Made by a program: the position numbers and the translations under genes. This document shows positions 9,556 through 17,468 of a DNA stretch of 64,000 nucleotides, piece after piece. The notes beneath the pieces were generated by a model, which did no database searches, was not told the DNA's origin, and saw only the letters and a program-made list of their open reading frames with translations. The DNA is from Burkholderiaceae bacterium (GTDB lineage Bacteria > Pseudomonadota > Gammaproteobacteria > Burkholderiales > Burkholderiaceae_E): the NCBI GenBank assembly GCA_024235875.1, contig JACKLP010000005.1:62001-126000 (forward strand), written 5' to 3'. How positions within the stretch are numbered: the first letter of the stretch is position 1; every line of letters begins with the position of its first letter.

Positions 9556-12315
9556 TCAGTGCGCCTGCTCCCAATTGGGGCCCACGCCGGTCTCGACGAG
9601 AAGAGGGACCGCGAGCTCTGCAACCCCGCACATCAACGCCGGCACCCGCTCGCGGACCCGCTCCAGCTCCTCATCGGGCACTTCCAGCACGAGCTCGTCG
9701 TGAACCTGCATGATCAGCCGCGCGCCGAGCCCCTCGGCATCGAGCCAGGTCTGCACGGCGATCATCGCCATCTTGATCAGGTCGGCGGCCGTGCCCTGCA
9801 TCGGCGCATTGATGGCGGCCCGCTCGGCGGCCTGGCGGCGTGGGCCGTTCGGACTGCGGATCTCGGCCAGCCAGAGGCGTCGCCCGAACACGGTCTCGAC
9901 ATAGCCCTGATCCTTGGCCAGCTTTCGGGTCTCGTCCATGTAGCGGGACACGCCGGGATAGCGCGCGAAGTACCGATCGATGTAGTTCCTGGCCGCGTCG
10001 CGCTCGATGCCGAGATTGCCCGCCAGACCGAAGGCGCTCATGCCATAGATGAGACCGAAATTGATGACCTTGGCATAGCGACGCTGCTCGGCATCGACCG
10101 CGTCGGGCTCGACGCCGAAGATCTCGGCCGCGGTCGCACGGTGCACGTCCATGCCCTGGGCGAACGCGCGCAACAAGCCCTCGTCGCGCGAGATATGGGC
10201 CATGATCCGCAGCTCGATCTGGGAATAATCGCAGGACATGATCCGATGTCCCGGCGGTGCGATGAACGCCTCGCGGATGCGGCGCCCTTCGGACGTGCGA
10301 ATCGGAATGTTCTGGAGATTCGGATCGGTCGAAGCCAGGCGACCGGTCACCGCGGTGGCCTGCGAGTAGTTGGTGTGCACCCGCCCCGTGCGCGGATCCA
10401 CCATCCGCGGCAGCTTGTCGGTGTAGGTGCTCTTGAGCTTGGACACGCCGCGGTACTCGAGCACGATTCTCGGGAGCGGGTAGTCTTCGGCGAGCTTGCT
10501 CAGAACCTCCTCGTCGGTCGACGGCGCACCACTGGCGGTCTTCTTGACCACGGGCAGACCGAGGCGCTCGAACAGGAGCTCGCCGAGCTGCTTGGGCGAA
10601 TTCAGGTTGAATTCGTGACCCGCGGCCTCGTGGGCCTTCGACTCGAGTTCGAGCATTCGCTTTCCGAGTGCGCGCGACTGGCGATCGAGCTCCTCGATGT
10701 CGATCAGCACACCGTTGCGCTCCATGCGCTGCAACACGCACATCGACGGTAGCTCGATGGTCTCGTACACATGCCGCAACTTCGGATCGGATTCGATCTG
10801 CGGCCACAGCTTGCGATGCAGCTGCAAGGTGACGTCGGCGTCCTCTGCCGCGTATTCGGTGGCCCGCGCCACATCGACCTGGGAGAACGGGATCTGGCTC
10901 GCCCCCTTGCCGGCGACCTCGGCGTAGGTGATCGTGCGTCGATCGAGATGCCTGGCAGCGAGCGAATCCATGTCATGGCTTCGATGCGCCTCGAAGACAT
11001 AGCTCTGAAGCATGGTGTCGTGACGGACCCCGCGCAATCGAATGCCGTGGTTCTGCAGCACGTGCATGTCGTACTTGAGGTTCTGGCCGACCTTGGCCCG
11101 GTCCGGGTCCTCGAGCCAGGGACGCAGCAGGGTCAGGACTTCGTCGCGATCGAGCTGGTCGGGCGCGCCGGCATAGTCGTGGCCAAGCGGCACATAGCAA
11201 GCCCGACCCGGCTCGATCGCGAGCGACAAGCCCACGATGCGCGCCTGCATCGGATCGAGCGAGGTCGTCTCGGTATCGAACGACACCAGCTCGGCTTCGC
11301 TCGCGCGGCCCAGCCATCGCGCCAGCGCGTCCGGGTCGTCGACCGTGACGTACTCGCACCCGGGATCGGTCGCCTGGGCAGGCGCGCTCTCGGGCGACGC
11401 GCTCGCCACATGCCGATCCCCGAGCCGATCCTCGATTTCACGGCGAAAGGTCCGGAAGCCGCAACGGGTGAACAAGCTCAGCAGCGCGGCCTCGTCTTCG
11501 TCGACGAAAGCCAGCGCGCCATCGAGCGCCCCGACCTCCTCGGGCAGATCGCAGTCGGTACGGATCGTGACCAGCTCACGCGCGGTCGGCAGCCAGTCGA
11601 GGGCATCGCGCAGGTTCTTGCCGACGACCCCCTTGATCTCGTCGACATGGGCGACCACGGCGTCGAGGGTGCCGTAGGCGTCGAGCCATTTCACCGCCGT
11701 CTTGGGGCCGACCTTCGCGACCCCCGGCACGTTGTCGACCGAATCGCCGACCAGCGTGAGATAGTCGACGATGCGCTCGGGCGGAACCCCGAACTTGGCC
11801 AACACCCCGTCTCGATCGAGCCGCTCGACCTGGCCGCCATCGCGTGTCATGGTGTTGAAGAGCTCGACGTCGTCGCCCACCAACTGGGCGAGGTCCTTGT
11901 CGCCGGTCGAGATCAGGGTTCGAACGCCCAGGTCGCTGGCGCGCATTGCCAGCGTGCCGATGACGTCATCGGCCTCGACGCCGGGCAGCATCACGAGCGG
12001 CCAACCCATCGCGGTGACGATCTCGTGGATCACCGGGATCTGCCGGCGCAGGTCGTCGGGCATCTGCGCCCGGTTCGCCTTGTATTCGGGATAGATGTCG
12101 TCGCGAAAGGTCTTGCCGGGCGGATCGAACACCACGGCGCCATGAGTGGCTCCCCGGTTCAATTTGGCGTCGGCGCGCAGACGCCGTAGCATTGCCACCA
12201 TTCCGTAGATCGCACCGGTCGGCTCGCCCTCGCCGTTCCGCAGATCGGGTAGCGCATGAAACGCACGGTACAGGTAGCTTGAACCGTCGACGAGCAGAAG
12301 CGTTTTTTCCGGCAT
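9556..12315 (-). CDS. polA: DNA polymerase I
   Basis: A 919-residue three-domain polymerase for Okazaki-fragment processing and repair. The 5' nuclease domain starts at once (LLLVDGSSYLYRAFHALP). The 3'-5' proofreading domain keeps all acidic residues (SFDTETTSLD, GQNLKYDMHVL, YAAEDADVTLQLH), so it should be active. The polymerase domain has DYSQIELRIMAHIS, KVINFGLIYGMSAFGLA and MQVHDELVLEVPD. The ATG at 12315 gives the family-standard N-terminus; sequence further upstream on this strand is antisense to the LOG gene. The start codon shares the palindrome CATG with that divergent gene, and no clear ribosome site precedes it. Confidence 0.97.
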   Translation of the reverse strand: MPEKTLLLVDGSSYLYRAFHALPDLRNGEGEPTGAIYGMVAMLRRLRADAKLNRGATHGAVVFDPPGKTFRDDIYPEYKANRAQMPDDLRRQIPVIHEIVTAMGWPLVMLPGVEADDVIGTLAMRASDLGVRTLISTGDKDLAQLVGDDVELFNTMTRDGGQVERLDRDGVLAKFGVPPERIVDYLTLVGDSVDNVPGVAKVGPKTAVKWLDAYGTLDAVVAHVDEIKGVVGKNLRDALDWLPTARELVTIRTDCDLPEEVGALDGALAFVDEDEAALLSLFTRCGFRTFRREIEDRLGDRHVASASPESAPAQATDPGCEYVTVDDPDALARWLGRASEAELVSFDTETTSLDPMQARIVGLSLAIEPGRACYVPLGHDYAGAPDQLDRDEVLTLLRPWLEDPDRAKVGQNLKYDMHVLQNHGIRLRGVRHDTMLQSYVFEAHRSHDMDSLAARHLDRRTITYAEVAGKGASQIPFSQVDVARATEYAAEDADVTLQLHRKLWPQIESDPKLRHVYETIELPSMCVLQRMERNGVLIDIEELDRQSRALGKRMLELESKAHEAAGHEFNLNSPKQLGELLFERLGLPVVKKTASGAPSTDEEVLSKLAEDYPLPRIVLEYRGVSKLKSTYTDKLPRMVDPRTGRVHTNYSQATAVTGRLASTDPNLQNIPIRTSEGRRIREAFIAPPGHRIMSCDYSQIELRIMAHISRDEGLLRAFAQGMDVHRATAAEIFGVEPDAVDAEQRRYAKVINFGLIYGMSAFGLAGNLGIERDAARNYIDRYFARYPGVSRYMDETRKLAKDQGYVETVFGRRLWLAEIRSPNGPRRQAAERAAINAPMQGTAADLIKMAMIAVQTWLDAEGLGARLIMQVHDELVLEVPDEELERVRERVPALMCGVAELAVPLLVETGVGPNWEQAH

Positions 12316-13045
12316 GAAATCGAAAGACGTCGCCCAGTTGCGCGAAATTGAGAGCGCCGAGCAATCCACTGCGCTCAAGGCGCGCGAATCGTGGCATGTG
12401 CTGGGCATTATCTCAGAGTTCATCGAAGCCACTGAAAGACTGGCGACGATCCGGCCGGCGGTATCGATCTTCGGCAGTGCGCGGGTCCCACCCGAGCATC
12501 GCTGGTATCGCCTGACCGTCGAGATCGCGCGCCGGCTCTCCGACGCCGGTTTCAGCGTGATCTCCGGGGGCGGCCCCGGCATCATGGAAGCCGCCAACCG
12601 GGGCGCGTTCGCGGGCAAGTCGCCCTCGGTCGGGCTCAACATCCAGCTTCCCTTCGAGCAGACCGGCAATCCCTACCAGGACGTGGCGATCACCTTCCGG
12701 CATTTCTTCGCTCGCAAGGTCGCCTTCGCCAAGTACGCAACCGCCTTCGTCGCCGTGCCCGGCGGCTTTGGCACGCTCGACGAGTTGGCCGAAGTCGTTA
12801 CACTGATCCAGACCCGGATGGGCCGGCGGATCCCGGTGATCCTGGTCGATCGCGACTACTGGCGCGGGCTGCTCGACTGGATGCGCGAGCAGATGCTCGG
12901 CAACGGACTGATCTCGCCGGGCGACCTGGACTTGATCACCTTGATCGATTCGCCCGAGCAGATCGTCGAGGCGATCTTCGACTTCTACCAGACCCGCGGA
13001 TTCGACCCGACCGGCGAAGAGCGCGAGTCGATGCTCCATCTCTGA
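12314..13045 (+). CDS. LOG-family protein (TIGR00730, possible nucleotide phosphoribohydrolase)
   Basis: A 243-residue Rossmann-like protein with both LOG signatures: GGGPGIMEAANRGA (residues 85-98) and PGGFGTLDE (149-157). Plant and bacterial LOG enzymes cut cytokinin or purine nucleotide 5'-monophosphates to base and ribose 5-phosphate; the older name lysine decarboxylase is misleading. This is the larger subfamily with a helical N-terminal extension (LREIESAEQ, ARESWHVLGIISEFIEATERL). The start at 12314 overlaps the divergent polA start by two bases; there is no Shine-Dalgarno sequence, and translation from a leaderless or very short leader is possible. Confidence 0.85.
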   Translation: MKSKDVAQLREIESAEQSTALKARESWHVLGIISEFIEATERLATIRPAVSIFGSARVPPEHRWYRLTVEIARRLSDAGFSVISGGGPGIMEAANRGAFAGKSPSVGLNIQLPFEQTGNPYQDVAITFRHFFARKVAFAKYATAFVAVPGGFGTLDELAEVVTLIQTRMGRRIPVILVDRDYWRGLLDWMREQMLGNGLISPGDLDLITLIDSPEQIVEAIFDFYQTRGFDPTGEERESMLHL

Positions 13046-13150
13046 ACACGTACCAGATCAGCTCGCACGTGCCCGCCCCTATGTCATCGATGCATCGGCC
13101 CGTTCCGCTCGCACGCTGCCAGGCAACGGCTCCGACGACGGCCTGAAATC

Positions 13151-13951
13151 ATGCAGATCGAGAAACTCCCCGCCCGTCATGGATGGCGCTGGATCATCGA
13201 AGCGCTGCGGCTGTTCGGCCGCCAGCCCATGGCCTTGCTTTCGCTGACCGCCTTCAGCCTGTTGTTGGTCTGGGTGCCGACGGCCTTCGCTCAGACGATC
13301 CTGCCCGCAGTGGCCTGGCCGATCCCGATGCTGCTGACCCCACTGGTCACGGTCGGCATGGTGAGCACGGCTCGCGACGTCGATCGGGGCAAGCCGCCGA
13401 TGCCATCGGTGCTGTTCGCCGGATTCCGCGCGAGCGGCCCATGGCGCAAGCTACTGATCCTCGGCGCGATCAATGCGCTCGCAAGCCGGGCGATCGTGGG
13501 GCTGGCCGCCGTGTTCTCCGGCATGGACGCAGGCTCCCTGGCGCTGACCGACGGCATCGCCTCGGACGAGGCGGCGCAGCTCCCGGCCTTCGACTACACC
13601 CCGCTGGCCGTGGTGGCACTCTTGATGGTGCCGCTGCAAATGACCATGTGGTATGCGCCGCTGTTCGTCGCATGGAACGACGCCAGCGTACCGAAGTCGC
13701 TGTTCTTCAGCTTCGCCGCAGTGATGCGCAACCGCTGGGCGTTCCTGATCTATGTGTTCAGCTGGGTGCTGCTGGTCGGCCTTTCACTGAAGGCACTGAT
13801 GCTCGTCGTGCCTTCGCAGGCAGCGCGCATGCTGCTGACCTTTCCGGTCTTCGTGCTGGTCAGTTCACTGATCTATTGCGCGACCTGGCTGAGCTACCGC
13901 GACGCCGTCCGGGACTCGGAGCAGCCGGAACTCAGGCCGCCTGCAGCTTAG
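13151..13951 (+). CDS. BPSS1780-type integral membrane protein
   Basis: A 266-residue protein with about five to six hydrophobic segments and the start LPARHGWRWIIEALRLFGRQP, which matches the BPSS1780 family of uncharacterised betaproteobacterial membrane proteins. The family often sits beside unrelated genes, and no biochemical role is established. The last 20 bp overlap, tail to tail, with the end of uvrD on the other strand. It follows the LOG gene by about 105 bp in which I see no gene. Inner-membrane location is inferred from hydrophobicity. Confidence 0.75.
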   Translation: MQIEKLPARHGWRWIIEALRLFGRQPMALLSLTAFSLLLVWVPTAFAQTILPAVAWPIPMLLTPLVTVGMVSTARDVDRGKPPMPSVLFAGFRASGPWRKLLILGAINALASRAIVGLAAVFSGMDAGSLALTDGIASDEAAQLPAFDYTPLAVVALLMVPLQMTMWYAPLFVAWNDASVPKSLFFSFAAVMRNRWAFLIYVFSWVLLVGLSLKALMLVVPSQAARMLLTFPVFVLVSSLIYCATWLSYRDAVRDSEQPELRPPAA

Positions 13952-16214
13952 CGACCGACAAGGCGAGCCATTTCACGCCAGCCGGGCCGAAGTTCACCTG
14001 CACCCTGGCATCGGTCCCGACCCCCTCGCTGGCCAGGATGACACCCTCGCCGAATCGCGCGTGCGAGACGGCCTGTCCGATCCGAAACCCCGAGCCGGGC
14101 GCGGACGCCGGCGCTCGATGCGAAGCGGGCAAGCCCATGCCGCCACCGCGCGGCGGCTGCGCCCCGACCCGATAGTCGCCCCAGCCCGAGCCCGGCGCGC
14201 CTGCGCTCAGCCACTTCAGGGATTCGGGCGGCAATTCGTCGATGAATCGGGAGCGCAGGCTATAGCGGGTCTGCCCGTGCAGCATCCGGGTCTGCGACAT
14301 CGACAGATAGAGGCGTTCACGCGCGCGGGTGATCGCGACGTACATCAGCCGACGCTCTTCCTCGAGGCCGTCGATCTCGCTCAAGGAATTCTCGTGGGGG
14401 AACAAGCCCTCCTCGAGGCCGGTCAGGAAGACGGTATCGAACTCCAGGCCCTTGGCCGCGTGCACGGTCATCAGTTGTAGCGCATCGCTGCCCTCGCCCG
14501 CCTGGTTCTCGCCGGCTTCGAGCGAGGCATGGGCAAGAAAGGCCGCCAGTGGCGGCATGCGGATCTCGACGATGTCGCCGGCCGCGAGCGGCAGGCCGTC
14601 CTCGGCGATCACGGGTCCGGCCATGGCCGGCGCACCGCCGGCGAGCCCGAGCCCCGCGGGCAGCGCATGGTCGATGCCTTCCTCGGCGATGAAGGCGGCT
14701 GCGGCATTGACGAGTTCGCGCAGGTTCTCGATGCGCTCCTGGCCTTCGCGCTCGTTTCGATAGTGCTCGATCAGGCCGCTGTGCTCGACGACGCTTTCGA
14801 CCAGTTCGGGCAACGGCAGCCCCTTGGCCGCACGCCGCATGGACTCGAGCAGATCGACAAAGCCCCGGACCCGCACGCCCGCAGCACCGGGCAGGGCGCC
14901 GACCGCATCGAGCAGGCTCGCGCCATTTTGCGCTGCCAGGTCGGTCAAGGCCTCGACCGAGCGGGCACCGATCCCGCGTGCCGGAAAATTGACCACGCGC
15001 AGGAATGCGCCATCGTCGGACGGGTTCTCGAGCAGGCGCAGATAAGCCAGCGCATGCTTGATCTCGGCGCGCTCGAAGAACCGCAAGCCCCCGTAGACCC
15101 GATACGGAATGCCGGCCGAGAACAGGCCGTGCTCGAGCACGCGAGACTGCGCATTGGAGCGATAGAGAATCGCGATGTCGGCGCGTGCATGGCCTTCGCC
15201 GATCAGGCCGCGGACCTCGTCGATCAGCCACTGGGCTTCCTGGGCGTCGGTGTTGGCCTCGTAGATGCGTACGGGTTCGCCCTCGCCCGCATCGGTCCAG
15301 AGGTCCTTGCCCAGGCGCCGGGTGTTGTTGGCGATCAAGGTGTTGGCGCAGCGCAGGATGTGCGCATGCGAGCGGTAGTTCTGTTCGAGCTTGATCAGGT
15401 TGCGGACTTCGAACTCGCGCTCGAAGGTCGCCATGTTCGCGACGTTGGCCCCGCGAAACGCGTAGATGCTCTGGTCGTCGTCTCCAACCGCGAACACGGC
15501 ATTGGTACTGCCGGCCAGTAGCTTGAGCCAGCGATACTGGAGCAGGTTCGTGTCCTGGAACTCATCGACGAGCAGGTGACGGAACCGATGCTGGTAGTGC
15601 TCGCGAAGCAGCTCGTTGCGCTCGAGTAGTTCGTAGCTTCGCAGCATCAGTTCGGCGAAATCGACGACGCCTTCGCGCTGGCACTGGTCGTCGTAGGCTT
15701 GGTAGAGCTCCACGAAACGCCGGTTGTAGTCGTCGACGACCTCGACGCTCGCGGCACGCAGGCCCTGTTCCTTGGCGCTGTTGACGAAGTACTGCAGGTT
15801 GCGCGGCGGATAGCGCTCGTCGTCGACATTGAGCGACTTTAGCAGGCGCTTGATCGCCGCGAGCTGGTCTGCGCTATCGAGGATCTGGAAGGTCTGGGGC
15901 AGCGCCGCATCGCGATGATGGGCGCGCAACATGCGGTTGCATAGGCCGTGAAAAGTGCCGATCCACATGCCCCGGGTGTTGATCGGCAGCATCGCCCCCA
16001 GGCGCGCGTTCATCTCGCGCGCGGCCTTGTTGGTGAAGGTCACGGCCAGGACGCCCTGGGGACTGACCTGCCCGGTGCTGATCAGCCAGGCGATTCGCGT
16101 GGTGAGAACGCGCGTCTTGCCGCTTCCGGCACCTGCAAGAATCAGGGCATGCTGCGGTGGCAGCGTCACTGCCGCGAGCTGCTGTTCGTTGAGCGTGTCG
16201 AGAAAGCGATTCAT
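13932..16214 (-). CDS. uvrD: UvrD/PcrA-type ATP-dependent DNA helicase
   Basis: A 760-residue superfamily 1A helicase for nucleotide-excision and mismatch repair. Motifs in order: AGAGSGKT (residues 27-34), TFTNKAAREM, the GTFHGL motif, VDEFQDTN, GDDDQSIYAFRGA, EQNYRSH, TVHAAKGLEFD and YVAITRARERLYLS. The C-terminal RIGQAVSHARFGEGVI segment is the Tudor-like tail that UvrD and PcrA use to contact RNA polymerase; Rep lacks this exact tail, which favours UvrD. The ATG at 16214 is immediately preceded by a LexA-type palindrome, and no Shine-Dalgarno sequence is seen. The 3' end overlaps the membrane-protein gene. Confidence 0.94.
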   Translation of the reverse strand: MNRFLDTLNEQQLAAVTLPPQHALILAGAGSGKTRVLTTRIAWLISTGQVSPQGVLAVTFTNKAAREMNARLGAMLPINTRGMWIGTFHGLCNRMLRAHHRDAALPQTFQILDSADQLAAIKRLLKSLNVDDERYPPRNLQYFVNSAKEQGLRAASVEVVDDYNRRFVELYQAYDDQCQREGVVDFAELMLRSYELLERNELLREHYQHRFRHLLVDEFQDTNLLQYRWLKLLAGSTNAVFAVGDDDQSIYAFRGANVANMATFEREFEVRNLIKLEQNYRSHAHILRCANTLIANNTRRLGKDLWTDAGEGEPVRIYEANTDAQEAQWLIDEVRGLIGEGHARADIAILYRSNAQSRVLEHGLFSAGIPYRVYGGLRFFERAEIKHALAYLRLLENPSDDGAFLRVVNFPARGIGARSVEALTDLAAQNGASLLDAVGALPGAAGVRVRGFVDLLESMRRAAKGLPLPELVESVVEHSGLIEHYRNEREGQERIENLRELVNAAAAFIAEEGIDHALPAGLGLAGGAPAMAGPVIAEDGLPLAAGDIVEIRMPPLAAFLAHASLEAGENQAGEGSDALQLMTVHAAKGLEFDTVFLTGLEEGLFPHENSLSEIDGLEEERRLMYVAITRARERLYLSMSQTRMLHGQTRYSLRSRFIDELPPESLKWLSAGAPGSGWGDYRVGAQPPRGGGMGLPASHRAPASAPGSGFRIGQAVSHARFGEGVILASEGVGTDARVQVNFGPAGVKWLALSVAKLQAA

Positions 16215-16238
16215 GGGGCTGTGATTTTACACAGCCCC
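16215..16238. promoter_or_regulatory. LexA (SOS) box touching the uvrD start codon
   Basis: A perfect inverted repeat with 9-bp arms GGGGCTGTG and CACAGCCCC separated by ATTTTA. Its centre (16219-16234) is CTGT-N8-ACAG, the LexA consensus of beta- and gammaproteobacteria. The edge of the palindrome abuts the uvrD ATG, so a normal leader with ribosome site does not fit between them. Known biology agrees: uvrD is an SOS gene in Escherichia coli. The palindrome could also fold as an RNA hairpin if it is transcribed. Confidence 0.82.
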
Positions 16239-16273
16239 TGGCCCGCAGGCCCCTGGTGCCGCGATGGCGTCGT

Positions 16274-16426
16274 CTATTTGTTCGACCCGGCGCTGGCGCG
16301 GGCGTCCTCGTCCATCTTGCGCTGGAAGAAGCGCAGGAACCAGACCGCCATCCCGATGATGAACAAGAGCACCAGCAGCGACAGGATTCCGACCCAGTCG
16401 GACAGCAATTCACCCCAAAGGCTCAT
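16274..16426 (-). CDS. Small DUF3149-like membrane protein
   Basis: A 50-residue protein with one strong transmembrane helix (WVGILSLLVLLFIIGMAVWFL) followed by a basic then acidic tail. The layout matches the short DUF3149 proteins common in betaproteobacteria; function is unknown. The start is decided by the ribosome site: GGAGGT lies six nt before the ATG at 16426 but directly abuts the in-frame ATG at 16432, which would be too close. It ends 60 bp before uvrD on the same strand, with the SOS box between them. Confidence 0.7.
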   Translation of the reverse strand: MSLWGELLSDWVGILSLLVLLFIIGMAVWFLRFFQRKMDEDARASAGSNK

Positions 16427-16622
16427 TCTCATACCTCCCTTGTCGTATCGCTTTTGAACGATTCTCGGCGCCGAATTCGCCATCGTTCTTGACGCGACTC
16501 AACTTCTTTCGCGATAGGGGCGCCTCGCGCGCAAGGCATTGCGGTTCGGCCACATTGCGCAGTCCGGAATCCACGACCGTGTCGCGCTCGGCATGCCGGG
16601 CCCGCTCTCGTAAACTGCCGGA

Positions 16623-17468
16623 ATGCCACGACACAGCGCCAAGGGACGCGAACCGGTGTCCGCGAAAGAACAAGCCCCCCAGGCTCCGACCATCGAGCAG
16701 GAACCCTACTACCTGCCGCGCAGCAACGAAGCAGCCGTCTTCGCGGCCGCATACCGACGAGGCCTGCCTGTCCTGCTCCAGGGGCCGACCGGGTCCGGCA
16801 AGAGTCGCTTCGTCGAGCACATGGCGTGGCGGCTGAGTCGCCCGTTGGTGACGGTGGCCTGCCACGACGACCTCGCGGCCTCCGACCTGATCGGTCGCTA
16901 TCTGGTGGTCGAGAACGAGACCGCCTGGTTCGACGGGCCACTGACGGCGGCCGTACGCGCGGGTGCGATCTGCTATCTCGACGAGGTCGTCGAGGCCAGG
17001 CGCGACACGACGGTCGTCATCCATCCGCTGGCCGATGCGCGCCGGATCCTGCCGATCGAGAAGCGGGGCGAGACCCTGCAGGCGCCGCCCGAGTTCATGC
17101 TGGTCGTGTCGTACAACCCCGGCTACCAGAGCGTTCTCAAGGAGATGAAGCCGTCGACCCGGCAGCGCTTCGTGGCCCTCGACTTCGACTACCCAGAGCC
17201 GGCGGTCGAAGCCGCGATCGTGGCGCGCGAAGGCGGCGTCGACGATGAAACGGCCGAGCGCCTGGTGCGGCTCGCCGCCATGACCCGAAATCTCAAGGGC
17301 GCCGGGCTCGACGAGGGCGCGAGCACCCGCTTGCTGGTTCATGCCGCGGCACTCATGCACGGCGGCATCGGAGCCCGGCAGGCATGCGAATGCGCGGTGT
17401 CGCGCGCCCTCACCGATGACCCCGAGATGGTGATGTCGATCGACGAGCTCGTCCGTGCCGTCTTCTGA
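16623..17468 (+). CDS. CbbQ/NirQ/NorQ-family AAA+ ATPase
   Basis: A 281-residue MoxR-class ATPase. Walker A is GPTGSGKS (residues 54-61), Walker B is ICYLDEV (D120-E121), and the C-terminal part from about residue 200 resembles the CbbQ C-terminal domain. Family members work with a VWA partner to remodel or activate a metalloenzyme (Rubisco for CbbQ, nitric oxide reductase for NorQ). The stop overlaps the start of the following VWA gene by 14 nt, so the two are translationally coupled. Neither Rubisco nor nor genes are in the window. No good ribosome site precedes the ATG at 16623; a GTG 12 codons in is possible. Confidence 0.85.
   Translation: MPRHSAKGREPVSAKEQAPQAPTIEQEPYYLPRSNEAAVFAAAYRRGLPVLLQGPTGSGKSRFVEHMAWRLSRPLVTVACHDDLAASDLIGRYLVVENETAWFDGPLTAAVRAGAICYLDEVVEARRDTTVVIHPLADARRILPIEKRGETLQAPPEFMLVVSYNPGYQSVLKEMKPSTRQRFVALDFDYPEPAVEAAIVAREGGVDDETAERLVRLAAMTRNLKGAGLDEGASTRLLVHAAALMHGGIGARQACECAVSRALTDDPEMVMSIDELVRAVF

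Noticed and set aside
12302..12308. T-run near the polA start as part of a terminator
   Set aside because: It lies inside the polA coding sequence and has no preceding stem.
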